A stretch of 64,000 bases of DNA, from contig CANPUZ010000065.1 in the NCBI GenBank assembly GCA_947579665.1, positions 62,001 to 126,000 of the forward strand, written 5' to 3'. The notes under the pieces are model-generated. The model was not told the DNA's origin and searched no databases. It worked only from the letters and a program-made list of their open reading frames with translations. This document shows positions 47,700-59,725 of this stretch, in pieces (the first letter of the stretch is position 1; each line of letters begins with the position of its first letter). Made by a program: the position numbers and the translations under genes. This DNA is from Sympetrum striolatum (taxonomy: Eukaryota > Arthropoda > Insecta > Odonata > Libellulidae).

Positions 47700-49340
47700 C
47701 AAAATATAGCATTCATATCCTGTTCTTTTATGGAACTCTCTCTTTGAGGAACCTTGGAGCCCATCGACATTTTAGTTGGTACTAATACAATCTTCAAGGA
47801 TTAATTCAAGGAACTACGTACTTTAAAACTAGACATCGAGCATTACCTGAACGCCTTGCACATTTTCTTATAACGATGTAGATAGACCTCGTCGGAAGCC
47901 GCCATTACTGTTTACTAGTATCGATTCCGTCGAGATATCGTGGTGTACTATCGATCCTATCTGGTGACGATAGGATTGCTGAAGTTTAAAGTTTGAGCGG
48001 TAATATGTTTACTTGCTTCTAAAGGATCCAAGGAATATTATATAAGTTTTAGTGCTAGTTATAGATTTATGTAGATAACATACATGTATTGAATGTTCTG
48101 TACAAATTAATTTTTTGTTTTCGTAAACAATAATATAAAGTTTAAAATGTTGACGAACAGTATAAGCAAATTACATCTGCCGTATAACATTTAAGCCTCC
48201 GGGATTAGTTTTAAAATTACCATTTGTTTGCAAAATTAAGGTCTTAATTGTTGACTATTTTAGTTGCTTCTAGTCTACTTTTTCATTTCGAAAGTTTTTA
48301 AAACCATACAAATACAAAGTATTCGAAATAATAATTTTTTTATACTGTTAAACATTCTACACTTTACATATTTGTACTTGAAAACAAACATTTGATTTGT
48401 CTTTAGGTTTAAAAATTAATGAAAATCTTAGTTTTTGACAAAAATATCAAACTTTAGGCCCGATGCGGGAGACCTAAATATTTTTCGATTTGTTTGAAAT
48501 TTTTTTGGGTAAACATATTACCTGAGCGATAAATTTTTATTGACTTGAAAGACTTGAAATTTTGAATAAAAAAAACGATTTTCGTTACTGCATATATGCA
48601 ACCTATTAGTCATTGAACTTTGTAATTTGCGTATGTTCTATAACTTAAGGGATTTATCTTGACTTAATGCAATATTTAGTATATTACATTATTTATATAT
48701 GCTAATATTTTACCATTATTTTTCCTAACTAGAAACAAAATGTATATTGCTGTATTTTAATTTCTCTTAATATATCAATTTTATAATATATCTAAACCTT
48801 TTTAAAGGCAATTCCCATTAATTAACTCCATAATGAATTGTTTGAGCTCACATCTTCTGTCCTCTAGAAGGAAACAATTATTTATTTTTATATTATATAA
48901 AATTTGAATGGACACATTAAATATTCAGAACTGTTATCTGTGATTAATATTAATTGTCCCATAGTTAACACTTGAAACCCTGATCTCTTTAGTATCCCAA
49001 AATTATTGCAAATTTATTGTTTTTATCTTCCCTTGCATGGGATTATGAGAGACACCAACAAGTTCTGTATTGGAATTATTTTCATACATCTATTTATATG
49101 TTTAAAAAATATGTCAGGTCCTAAGTGCTATGGTGATTTTATCTTCTACTTAATTGTATTACAAAATTTTATTTAAAATTCATTTTTCTTTCATAAATAT
49201 TCTTTTTGGAATGTGTTGATATGTTCTGTGCATTTAAATATATATGTATTTCTGAATTTACTGTATTTTATTCATGCAACTCTGCCTGTGAATTAATATT
49301 ACTATTATTAAATATTAAAAATTATTAAAATCATCCACTA
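47700..49340. other. AT-rich DNA, no gene recognised
   Basis: About 1.6 kb without a convincing open frame or known repeat. Confidence 0.45.
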
Positions 49341-49344
49341 TTTC

Positions 49345-49700
49345 TAAATTAATAATAATAAAAATATTAATAAAAGGACTTTATTAGGATAAGATTGAGA
49401 CTAGGAAGTCTCTTTTTACATCTTACCCTTTATCAAATGAGAAATGAATGGAATAGATACCTTGCAAAAGTACAAAAATACTATGCATATTAAAAAACCG
49501 CAGCTAAGAGCTTAGTAAAAATTTCCACTGCAGGAAAACACTCAGTAGATTGGGAAAAACCTGAAAAGCCTACAGATAGATAGCTAAATTTGATTAAGAA
49601 ATAAGATTGAAAGAGTTGTAAAAGACAAGAAGGAAAATTGATGAAGGAATACAAAAAAGAAAGAATAAATGATGTAATGTTAGTTTATTGTAATGTTAGT
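49345..49700 (-). repeat. LINE 3' end with TTA-repeat tail, copy 2
   Basis: Homologous to 44745-45050 in the same orientation; AATAATAATAAAA at its left edge. Confidence 0.55.
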
Positions 49701-49929
49701 TTTATGGTTAGAATTTTATGGTTAACGAGTTCTAATCACAAACAAAGTAAAATGAAAAAACACTCGCATGAAGAAATGGGCTAAGATTAAAGAAAATATA
49801 AAAAAAAAATAAAAATCTATCTGGAAGGAACACAGCAATAAAAATTTCTAAGGACCGCGTAAAGGCAGGAATTCGCCACACCCTGACCCTGTTTCGACCA
49901 TCAGAGCATTTCCGGGGTGCGGATGGTTG

Positions 49930-50547
49930 ACCATGTGTTGACCATCTGCAGAAAGGGAATGGGGAAAGCGTTGGTCGAAACGTTTGAACGAAGTGTAGTG
50001 ATTGGGTGAGAGAAACCGACGCTAAAGAAGACGCGGACTTCTGGGCGTCCTTTTCTTTAGGAAAAAAGTAGTCAAAGAATATAGCTTGACCAGAACGGTC
50101 CTCAAAAACCCTGGACCCACTCCTGTTGTGTTTTTAGTGTTCCCTCCCTTTGTGTGAATTCGTCCCCCAATTATCGTGTTTAATTAAGATTAATTGGTGG
50201 TGGTGTTTTTATGGTTCGTTTCTTCCTCTGTGTTCGGTTGGTGTTTTCTTAAGTTACAATATGTGTGTCTTTTGGGGGTATGGTGTTCATTAACGTTGAG
50301 AGTTATTTGTCTTATATTTTCTTGTTAGAATAGATAATTCAGTTAAGAGAAATTGTAGTTTTTATTTCCTTCGGAAATTGAGCGACCCTGAGCTCATGCA
50401 TTTCGCGGTAAATTTAATTTGTTTCTTCTTTTGAATATTGGTGCCCAACTTTCGATCTTTTGATCAGTAATTTAAATCTTTCTAACCTTTTACGCCCCGC
50501 ACGGCATTTTTTATTAATTATCTTATTTTATTTAAAAAGTATCGTTA
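49930..50547 (+). repeat. LTR-like repeat with primer site, copy B
   Basis: Inverse of 38845-39504. CCATGTGTTGACCATCTGCA at the left, TGGTGCCCAAC at 50439-50449 (one mismatch to TGGCGCCCAAC), last shared sequence AAAAAGTATCG. No retroviral-type genes follow. Confidence 0.5.
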
Positions 50548-51240
50548 CAATGATGACACATTTGCATAAAAATCACTAATTGAAACTAATTATGAGATAA
50601 GTTTCAAATGAAATGACAGGAAATGCATCAAAAGTAAAAAATAAAAATTATATACATGAAAATAACATAACAGAGAAACAGAATATTCACTAGATTAAAC
50701 TTACTTTGTCAATTATTACCATTAAATTAGCATGAACAGGATTTTGCTTCATAAAAGCTCGTCAAACATTCGGAATGAGACAAGAATTAAAAAAACACAA
50801 GCAAATACTTGGTAAAACTACTAAAAATGCTAAGTCTGCAACACTTTAAAAAGACAAAAGTTTTCTCTTAGTCACAATCAACAACTCCCCAATATTATTG
50901 CTTTACTTTTCTTTGCGTTTCCCTTGAATCTATTCACACTCATATAAGATGAATTTATTGAAAGTGAATCTCCCAAAAAATCAGAGTGGTTCATCTATTT
51001 TACAGTGCAGTTCTTCCTCGAATTTTTTTAAGCACAGATATACTCATTTAAGTGTTTTTCATTACATTTTTCATGAAGATTATAAGCCCCTAATTTGGCT
51101 TATACTCGAGTCAGGGCCTCACTTACCTGTAGTGGAAAACGTCTGTCAAGTTAGAACTTGTTTAGTAAATTCTTCACTTGCTCAATTAAAAATTCTTTTG
51201 AACCAAATAATGCCTCAATTAATGGTTGAGTGACCAATTT
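50548..51240. other. AT-rich DNA with an unrecognised open frame
   Basis: A 94-codon frame at 50949-51233 (plus) has no motif I recognise and AT-driven composition; not called as a gene. Confidence 0.3.
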
Positions 51241-51410
51241 GCCACTAGTTGCTACAGCACTATGGTGAATCGTTTATGTTTATATAAATAACATCTATGG
51301 ATGCACTTCATTTTACTTGTACTTATTGCCTGTTTTAACTTCTTGAATGTGTATATGAGTATGTTATTGTTGCAACATTGTATTGTATATGAATAAACGT
51401 AAATATATAT

Positions 51411-51475
51411 TATGTGTATGTATGTGTGTGTGTATGTATGTATGTGTATGTATGTATGTGTGTATGTATGCATGT
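51411..51475 (+). repeat. TATG/TG microsatellite
   Basis: Repeated TATG with TG interruptions. Confidence 0.9.
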
Positions 51476-51559
51476 ACTTGTATATTGGAATTGTTTACCT
51501 ATTTATTTATTTATTACTGCAAATGTGATCTCAGTATACATTTATTGCTTTATATTCTT

Positions 51560-51691
51560 TTATTTTCTTTGTTATTGATGTATTTTAATTTACTTGAACG
51601 TTTCGCTTTATTCTATAAGTATTTTTATATTGATTATGTATTATGTAAATGGGTTTAATACCCGTAATAAATCCATTATTATTATTATTAT
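51560..51691 (+). repeat. LINE/SINE 3' end with ATT tail
   Basis: GGGTTTAATACCCGTAATAA followed by ATTATTATTATTATT, the usual form of some insect LINE 3' ends. Upstream coding part not recognised. Confidence 0.4.
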
Positions 51692-52049
51692 CTATTGTTG
51701 AGGTTCCTGTAATGTCTCTCTTTGAATTGTTTCACCGAAAATCTTGAATTTAGTCTGTCATTCTAAGCGTCAATATCAGTGATCTTTCATTTCCCACCTT
51801 TCACTCCTCAAATGCAATTTCTTTGTCTTAAACTCAAGATTTAAATAATTAAAAACTGTCGAGAAGTTGAAGGAAATTGCAGATGGAAAGTAATGCGCTA
51901 TGTCATTCTGGCAAACGAGATATCCGGTCTTGAAGCAAACGATATAAATGTTTCTATGGTGACATTTCCCAACATTAAGTGAGTATCGCAGCCAATTCCT
52001 CTCCCATTGAATTAATTTTCAATTAAATAAAATCACTGCATGATTTTGC

Positions 52050-53290
52050 AAACTGCCATTAAGAACGATTTACAAATTTGAATTACCTATGAATTTATTC
52101 CAGAATTTTTAAAATGATTAATTCCTTGAGTTTAGAATTATTTGAGTCTCAGAAATAGAGGAAATTTGTTCTTAAATCGTATCTCATTGAATTTTGCTTC
52201 AAACCTTTTTCATGAGAATTCATTACAAATATTTTGAGTTTTTATTTCCTCAAGTTTTGCTTTACTTTAATGAATCTATTTATCCAAGAGGAAAGTTTTT
52301 ATGGTTAAATTGCATTTAGCCATCTTGAATTCGTTTTCGTTCAATTGTTTTTTCAAAAACGGATTTAGTTACGTCGATTTCGATCAAAACAATGCTAATA
52401 ACGTTCTTCAAAACTATGATTGATTTTTCTTTTATTAATTATTAGTTGAATTTGCTTCTTACCTTCTTAATAAGTTAGATAGACTTCCTCAGGATTATTT
52501 TCAACTTTTTTTCTCGAGCCTGGAATTACTTCCTCGAATCTCAGAGATAATGGTGAAATGGTTTTCTTCAAAATAATGTCACATTGGATTCAATTTGATT
52601 TTTATCTCCTTCAATAAATAAGACTTCTTAAACACTTCTTACTTATTTATTAGGTTTAAATTAGTTATGGAAAATCTTATTTCGTTGACTGTTACTACAA
52701 TCCTTCTTCATAAGAATTGATTAGAGAATTATTTCTGTTTATATTTCTTCAGGTTGACATTTATTTTAATGAATCTAATAAATAAAGAGCAAATTTGCTT
52801 TTCTTTCGAGATCGCATTTTGTTGAATTTGTCTTCAAACCTTCTTCATAAGAATTCATTATAGAATTTTCTCAGCTTATATTTCCTCAGGTTGAGAATTA
52901 TTTTGAATAATCCCAGAAATGAAGAAGAAAGTTTTTCTAGACAAATCGCATTTGGCCATCTTAAATTCATTTTTGTTCCAATTTTTTCCAAAAACACATC
53001 TTTTTAAGTTGAATTAGATCAAGTTGATTGAAAATGTGTCCTTTAAAAGTAAGATTGTATTTATTTCCTCAAGTTTGGCTTTGTTTTAATGAATCTCAAA
53101 AATAAAGAGGAAATTTGTTTTCCTTTTTAATCGCATTTCGTTGAATTTGACTTCAAACCTTCTTCGTAAGAATTCATTCAAATTTTATCGTATTTGACCA
53201 TCTTGGATTCGTTTTTGGTTCAATTGTTTTCAAAAACTGATTTGCTAATGTTGAATGCGATAAAAACGACCGAAATAATGTCCTTTTAAA
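52050..53290 (+). repeat. Degenerate tandem repeats
   Basis: CTTCAAACCTTYTTC..AAGAATTCATT recurs near 52198, 52835 and 53149 with weaker versions at 52460 and 52700. CCATCTTGAATTCGTTTT-like blocks recur at 52322, 52968 and 53199, and TTTATTTCCTCAAG-like blocks between. Spacing is irregular (about 135-315 bp). Non-coding. Confidence 0.6.
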
Positions 53291-53302
53291 GGTTTGATTG
53301 AA

Positions 53303-53418
53303 TCCAACCCAACCCAACGCAACCCAACCCAACCCAACACAACCCAATGCAACCCAACCCAATGCAACCCAACCCAACCCAACTCAACCCAATCCAACGC
53401 AACCCAACCCAACCCAAG
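53303..53418 (+). repeat. AACCC pentanucleotide array
   Basis: About 23 imperfect AACCC units (TTGGG on the other strand) with AACGC, AATGC and AACTC variants. Confidence 0.9.
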
Positions 53419-54671
53419 GTAGGGAATAAAAACACCAGGCTTAAATTTTTTCACCAGACAGGAAAAAATTTATTCTTTTTCCGACAATATAAAAAAACTT
53501 TTCATATATATATATATTATATATATAGTGGGGCACAGCATTGATTTACACATTCACATTCGGAGACAAGTCTCGCCTCCTTAAACACATGTACACAGTC
53601 TCACAAATTGTTTTTATCACCAAAAAGACTGGTTTTTTCTGAAAACATATCCACACACTCACGGACCTGATAATCGGCCCGTTTTCTTAAAAAAGGACAA
53701 CAGTAATACCATAGAAAACACATAAGTCAGGAACATGTCCCATGCACTCTGTTTTGCTTTTGCGCGGAACGAACGGGCGGGAGAAATCACCCATTTGCGC
53801 CCAAAAAAGCGCACGAGATGTTGACCCTTTCCCGTCCGCTCCAGCGCGTTTCACTCACTCACGACGATACATTTTTTTTGTTTTTTTACGCGATTAGAAT
53901 CCTCTCTCTCCGACTGCGTTTCCAATCGGAGATCGATTTCCATTTTTTCTGTTTTTCGATACTGTTTTTTTATCTCCTCGTTGTTGTAGTACTAAGAATA
54001 AGCCTAGAAAGATACACAGTTGGTACGCACCCTCTTTTGAAATGCAGCATGAAGTTTTGAAATTGCTAAAATTGTCCACTACTGACCCTGCGTGGGTTTC
54101 TAATCGGGGATTTTACAAACGAATCGGCCCTTAAAGACGTCATAAACGCATCCACATGTTGTCGTAAACGCATCCCAAAGGATAATTTTGATTTGGACGG
54201 GGAACGGATCGAATAGATTCCGATACCACCAATCCACCACCTATTTGCCACCAAGTTGAAATCATCAGCTCAATTGAAGAAGCCTCAACTTGGTGAAACT
54301 CCGTAATCTGACACATATTAACAGATTTCCATCTTTTATTTAATACGCTCTCAATTTAATTCATCAAAAATTTACAGGGCACGTCAATCGTTAGCAAAAC
54401 TCCGACCTGAAACCCAATCGCGCGGTTTAAATTTTAAATACCCCTCCTCCTCGTCCGAAAAAGAAAGACACGCCTCCTCTTGCTAAAAATCCCTACTTTT
54501 CCCTTAAAAATCGTTACACGCACACATTTTGCACGACACCGAGATTTGAAATTCCAGCTTGGAGAATTCCCGCTACGTGGAACACACGAGACTACGACGA
54601 GAAAAAAACCTGACGTAAAAAACTGTGGGAAAATATCTCTCATCTCTTCTGATTATGTTTTCATATTTATA
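53419..54671. other. Mixed-composition DNA, unassigned
   Basis: Starts with a TATATA run, then pyrimidine-rich stretches of higher GC (GGTTTAAATTTTAAATACCC near 54423). It could be the untranslated part of a retroelement, but no coding domain or terminal repeat was found. Confidence 0.3.
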
Positions 54672-55814
54672 TCTATTATATATAGATGCTTCTCCGGATT
54701 CACTCATGATATACCCAGATACCCAGATACCCAGATAGGATACTAATTCACAGCCTAAACTACTAGCGTCATTGATCTGAAATTTTTATGACGTATTGGC
54801 CATAACGTGAAACCCCCAGGAAAAAAGCGACTTTGATCCTCAGTGTCATAGGTTCGATTCCAGAGGGGCCCAAAGTCCCGATTTTTCCCGTTTAAATGCA
54901 TTACCGCGATTTTCGGGAATAAAAAAAAATACTTTCCGGATAGGTAGAGAAATAGAACTCAAGGAGCCTATATATATGGTAATGATCTATCGAAATCATA
55001 AATGCGTTTTACGGAAAATATCCTAAGTTCGATGCTAGGTCGAGGCAAAAATCGGCCGTTTAAAAAGCATTGTGGCGATTTTTATGATTTTTTTTGGACC
55101 CTTTCCCGATGGCATGGATACTTGAAATTCGGCATGAGGTTGGAGATCATAAATTTATTTCATAATCAAATTTTTTGTATTCGCTGATGGTCCTTGGTTC
55201 GATCCCAGAGGGCCATTTACATTCCTCAATGCATTTCTTATGGAGATAACGGAGACACATTTTAGGTACTTCCCGGCATGATATCGATTTCAAACTTTGC
55301 ACAAAATAGGATCAAGTCCTTTAGAATCATACTGTGCATTCACAGCGTAAATATATTTCCTGGGTTCGACACCAGGCGTCTCTTATATCAGTAGTTGATC
55401 CGATTTTTAATAATTATTTTGAGCCCTATCCCAATAATATAGAAACTTGAAATTCGGCAAATAGATAGAGATAATAATTAACTTTCATGAACATGTTTTA
55501 GATTTCCAAGATCGTCCTTGGTTCGAATCCAGAGCGCCATTTACATTCCTGAAAAGTAGAACGTCGTTTGAGGCAGTTGTAGCCAATATTTCTGCTTGAA
55601 TTTTCACACATAGTAAGAGAAGGTGATTTTCTGTTGTGCTACATAGTAAGCTTACCAGGAAGACCCGGGTTCGATGCCAGACAATTATATTGCAGCGATT
55701 TTTAAGAATATTTTCAATACCTTTTTTTTTTCTTTTGAGGGCCGTCCCGATATGATGCCGACATGAAATTATTGTTGTCGATCTGCTTGCAGTATGCAAG
55801 CTACATTTTACTCG
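54672..55814 (+). mobile_element. H-family Helitron-like repeat, copy H6 (6 units)
   Basis: 1143 bp from TCTATTATATATAGATGC (after A) to hairpin GCTTGCAGTATGCAAGC and TACATTTTACTCG (before T). T-arm-like motifs start at 54851, 55026, 55196, 55363, 55520 and 55668 (spacing 175, 170, 167, 157, 148). Contains a triplicated ATACCCAG near the start. Confidence 0.82.
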
Positions 55815-55994
55815 TATATATATATATATGTGTATTTCGCATTCAAAAAGACTCTCTCTCTTATTTTCAAAATCCTGGACGATTTCCCTTTTTTTATAGA
55901 CTGTTTTGGCTGGTTGGCGGAAGAAACAAAAGAAGACAAACTTAAAAAACACGAACAACGGAATAAATTAATGGATTGGCTTTGCCAATTAATA

Positions 55995-56520
55995 GCTTTA
56001 AATAAATAAAAAACAAAGATACCTTCAACCATACACGAAAAAGTGGCATTTACAAATTACATGATTGTGGGGCGATTTACTGAGGTTCGGACATCCTGTA
56101 ATTTACAAATAAGAACCAAAGAACACTTTAAAATCATTCCGTAACAATACACAGGCATCACATTTTGCAAAACATCTTTTAGATAACAATCACACCTCTG
56201 ATTTCTCCTCTACTCTATTACATTGTGAACACAAAGGACACAAACTAAATTATCTCGAACAAATAGAAATAATACACCACTTAAAAAACAGTTACACACT
56301 CAGCAACATCCATCTTTCCCCTAATTGTTCTCACCTGCTGTCCATTGTTAACCTGCTTCCCCTTCCTCCTCCCCCTAACACCGCTAATAGCTAATCTGAT
56401 TGGTCCCTTGGTTTTGTACCTTTTGTATATATTTGTGTACTGCTGAATAACTCTGATGCTTGATAATGGACTAACGTCCGAAACCAGTCGCAATTATAAA
56501 AACTTTTAAACAGTGGAATA
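55995..56520 (+). pseudogene. Penelope-like element, GIY-YIG end
   Basis: KDTFNHTRKSGIYKLHDCG with AIY (the GIY-YIG pair), then in another frame IRTKEHFK, ASHFAKHLLDNNH and HCEHKGHKLNYLEQIEII, followed by a 3' region with CTAACGTCCGAAACCAGTCG. Frameshifts and stops break it. Same general type as 28.56-29.95 kb but another lineage. H6 ends about 180 bp upstream. Confidence 0.75.
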
Positions 56521-56679
56521 TTGCTAAGTTATTCTCACCCATTTACTAAAATCTGATAGTTTCTGATTAAGATTTGAATGACCTAAGTTAAGAAGACCAC
56601 TCTTTATTCGACAAAGGATTATGCCAGTATATTCCGGTTTTATTTTTTAATCACTCCTCTATGCCAAAAACAATTTACC

Positions 56680-57168
56680 TAAGTTTAACCTGCATTCCAG
56701 TTTTCATTCACACAATACTCGTCACTCTGAACTTATTGATATTCCTCAACATCAACTAAAGAAGGCTGAAAATAGCCTAAACTACTCCACAATTGAATTA
56801 TTTAATAAGCTACCCTCAAGAGTGAGAGATACACCTTTCGAAAACTTTCAGAACGTCATTCATGACAGGATTTTACTAAATCCATTCTACTCCATTGACG
56901 AATTTTTAAATATGAATATCAACATAGTTTAGTTCTGTAGCCAATGTAACTAATATTATGTTCTCTCTAATTTATTATGCTGTATAATTTTGTTCTTTGA
57001 ATTAATATGTCCATTGGTGTGATCTTTGTATGTTTTAAAATGTTTCATTGCTTTGTCACTCCAATTTTGTTTTACATATCTGCTGTATAACACCTTATCT
57101 ATTAATTCATATGTTTGACTATGCCTATACCTATTTGGTCTTTGGTAAAATAAATATTATTATTATTT
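56680..57168 (+). pseudogene. LINE-D tail with empty piggyBac site
   Basis: Frame reads FHSHNTRHSELIDIPQHQLK, NYSTIELFNKLPSRVRDTPF and LNPFYSIDEFLN, then a 3' UTR and AAATAAATATTATTATTATT tail. TTAA at 56802-56805 is the uninterrupted counterpart of the site holding the piggyBac at 7635-11215. Confidence 0.8.
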
Positions 57169-57245
57169 GAGTGAAGATAAAAATAATTCAAAAAGTGCTT
57201 GCTCTACCTTTATAGCAAAGGGTACTTTAATTGAAATAAATATAA

Positions 57246-57870
57246 AAATTTGATGTGGCCAACACATGACTTTCTCCATATTTATTAAAAACAGAAGCCT
57301 AAGCCAGTAATATATAAGTAACTCCAAAACTATAAGTGTTACAGGAAAATATTTCATACAAAGGTTGTAGTTAAATACATCATCTATAACTTTTATATAT
57401 AATTGTACATACCTACATCGCATTCTGACAGAGATATTTAAGAAAAACTACAATTTTTGGATAAAAAGCAACATACAGTTAGCGAGTATTCACTAATAAC
57501 TCCTCAACAATTAGTGTTACGAAAAGATGTTTCAAACAAAATATGTGTTAATGCACATTATCTTTAACTTTAGTATGTAATTGTATAGACCTACATTGCA
57601 TTCTGACAGAGATATGTAAGAAAAACTTTCATTTCTGGGTAAACAACAAATTCCAGTTAACCATTATTCATGAATAACTCCTAAACAATGAGTGTTACAA
57701 GAAATGTTTCAAACAAAAGTTGTAGTAGAACACATTATCCATAACTTTTGTTTGTAATTGCATATACCTACATTGCATTCTGACAGAGATATTTAAGAAA
57801 AACTACAATTTTTGGATAAAAAGCAACATACAGTTAGTGAGTATTCACTAATAACTCCTCAACAATTAGC
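57246..57870 (+). repeat. M-family repeat copy 7
   Basis: Starts GATGTGGCCAACACATGAC; the ACTCCT..CAAT.AGTGTTAC block repeats three times. Distal CA part missing. Confidence 0.6.
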
Positions 57871-58102
57871 AATTTATATTTACAATAATGTATGGAATGT
57901 ATATTATCTAAATGATTTTAGCATTATATCAAAAAACATAGAATACAATTTATAAATTATGAAAAATTAGAATGTTTTTCAGAATAATTTAATATACATA
58001 TTAAAATTTAAATTAACATTAGTAAAAAGTAATGCTTTTACACCTGCTTCCACTCTTCATCAATGTTTTCCGTTAAGTAAGTAAACGATTGCGATCTATC
58101 AG

Positions 58103-59506
58103 CAGGTGTATCAAGTCGCAAAAGGTTCCTTTCAAAAGCCAAACTGAAAAGGCATATGGCAATTCATCTCAAGGAGAAGCCGTATTATTCTTGTGGTATT
58201 TGTAAATTCAAAAGAGAAAGTAATAGAAATCGTCATCAACTAAAGCACGGAGAAGGAAAGGTAAATATTTCAACATTATTTATTTATTTATTATAATTTC
58301 TGCTGCAGTTGCCGCACCTAATCAAAAAGGTAAAGAAGGTTTGTATTTTTTTATGCAAAATGTGATTGATTTGTTGTTTTTAAAGTGATTTCACTCAATA
58401 TACTACCTTTCTGTAATCAATGTTTCATCTTTGCTTCTGTTTTTACTTTCTCCATATACGTATTATTGAGAAAGTATTGTTTAAAAAAAAATCGACTTAG
58501 AGACTTCAAATGAAATACATGTTTTGGGGTCCCTAGAACACGTTTTGACCATTTTCGGAATGATGTATGCGTGTTTGTGTATGTGATTGTGGGTGCTCTA
58601 ACATGAAAACTATTAGTTGTATCAAAACCAAACTTCACATATAGCACTGTGGTGGGTGCTGTCAGAGTTGATTAGTTTTTGGAGTAAATCGGTTTACCGG
58701 AAGTCGAGCTTTATTCTTCGAAGCAAATATCCGTTTTTGCAAAATATCTCCATATATATGATATTTATGTATATTCTATTACTTATAAAAGTTTTAGAAA
58801 CTGCACTTTACAATAACTTTTGGGTGAAATATATTTTTGTATCACTGATTGTTTAGAGTTATTTCTGAAATAATGATAAACCAGGAGTAGCCTTTTATGT
58901 ACTTTGTGGGCACTCTAACATGAAAACTATTTGTCGTATCAATACCAAATTTCATATATAGCTCTTTGGTTGGTGTCGTTAGAGTTGATTAGTTTTTGGA
59001 GTAAATTGGTTGACCGGAAGTTGAGGTTTATTTTTCGAAGCTCGTTTCCGTTTTTACCAAATTTCAATCTGATATTTTTGTATATACAGTTATCTACGAA
59101 AATCACAAAAAATATACTTGTATATATATTCTAAGTTTAGATTGAATCTAGAGTTCGAAAATACGGTCGTAGTTAATTATTTAAATCTTATGTATGGAGA
59201 AAGTCTTTCCACCGCAAATTTAATGTTTTAACAATATGACTCCTAAATTTTAACAATATCCTTAGCTGTATATGAGGTGAGAATGAAAAACTGCCTCATG
59301 TGGTAGAGATTTCATCCATTTCTTATTATAGATCACAGAGGTCCCACCTGCCACAAAAGCAGATTCACATACGGCTGGATCGGAAGCAATTCAGGATGTG
59401 AAATTTGGATTTGTTATATCCGATGTCAGAAGCATTTCACATACGCCTGCTGCCGTTAAGGAAAACACTATTGGATTGGACATATTGGACATTCAGAGCA
59501 GAAGAG
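58103..59506 (+). pseudogene. Two candidate exons of a second zinc-finger gene
   Basis: Exon A (58103-58260; AG acceptor, GTAAAT donor) reads RKRFLSKAKLKRHMAIHLKE and YYSCGICKFKRESNRNRHQ. The first finger has Gly and Ser where its two cysteines should be; the second is two residues short between Cys and His. Exon B (59332-59506; TTATTATAG acceptor, GTTATC donor) stays open, reading EVPPATKADSHTAGSEAIQD and FVISDVRS. Phases join (0 to 0). M-family copy 8 sits in the intron. The damaged fingers favour a decaying gene or an unfinished model; no first or last exon was found. Confidence 0.4.
58437..59204 (-). repeat. M-family repeat copy 8, reverse, internally duplicated
   Basis: Starts TTTTTACTTTCTCCATATAC and ends ATGTATGGAGAAAGTC. 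The block ACTCTAACATGAAAACTATT..GAGTTGATTAGTTTTTGG occurs twice (about 58.60 and 58.91 kb). Confidence 0.6.
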
Positions 59507-59725
59507 GTTATCTCTTGTAATTATCTAATTGTAATTTTATCCATGCAAAGAGTAATTCTCGAGCAGCTGTTTTTACTGAAACCATTTTTCAAATTTGTGT
59601 GCTTCAATTTGTGTGTGAAACTGTTCATCACTATATGATATCTCTAAACCTTGTTATGTTTTAAAAGAATAATAAATCAATTTCTCTATCTTTTTTTGAA
59701 CTACATTTTCTATTGCTACATTCTT

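Noticed and set aside
53174..53454. Open frames encoding GWVALGWVGL repeats
   Set aside because: Translation of the AACCC/TTGGG simple repeat.
54434..54643. Overlapping small open frames in higher-GC DNA as possible exons
   Set aside because: No motif, no consistent splice sites, and both strands equally open.
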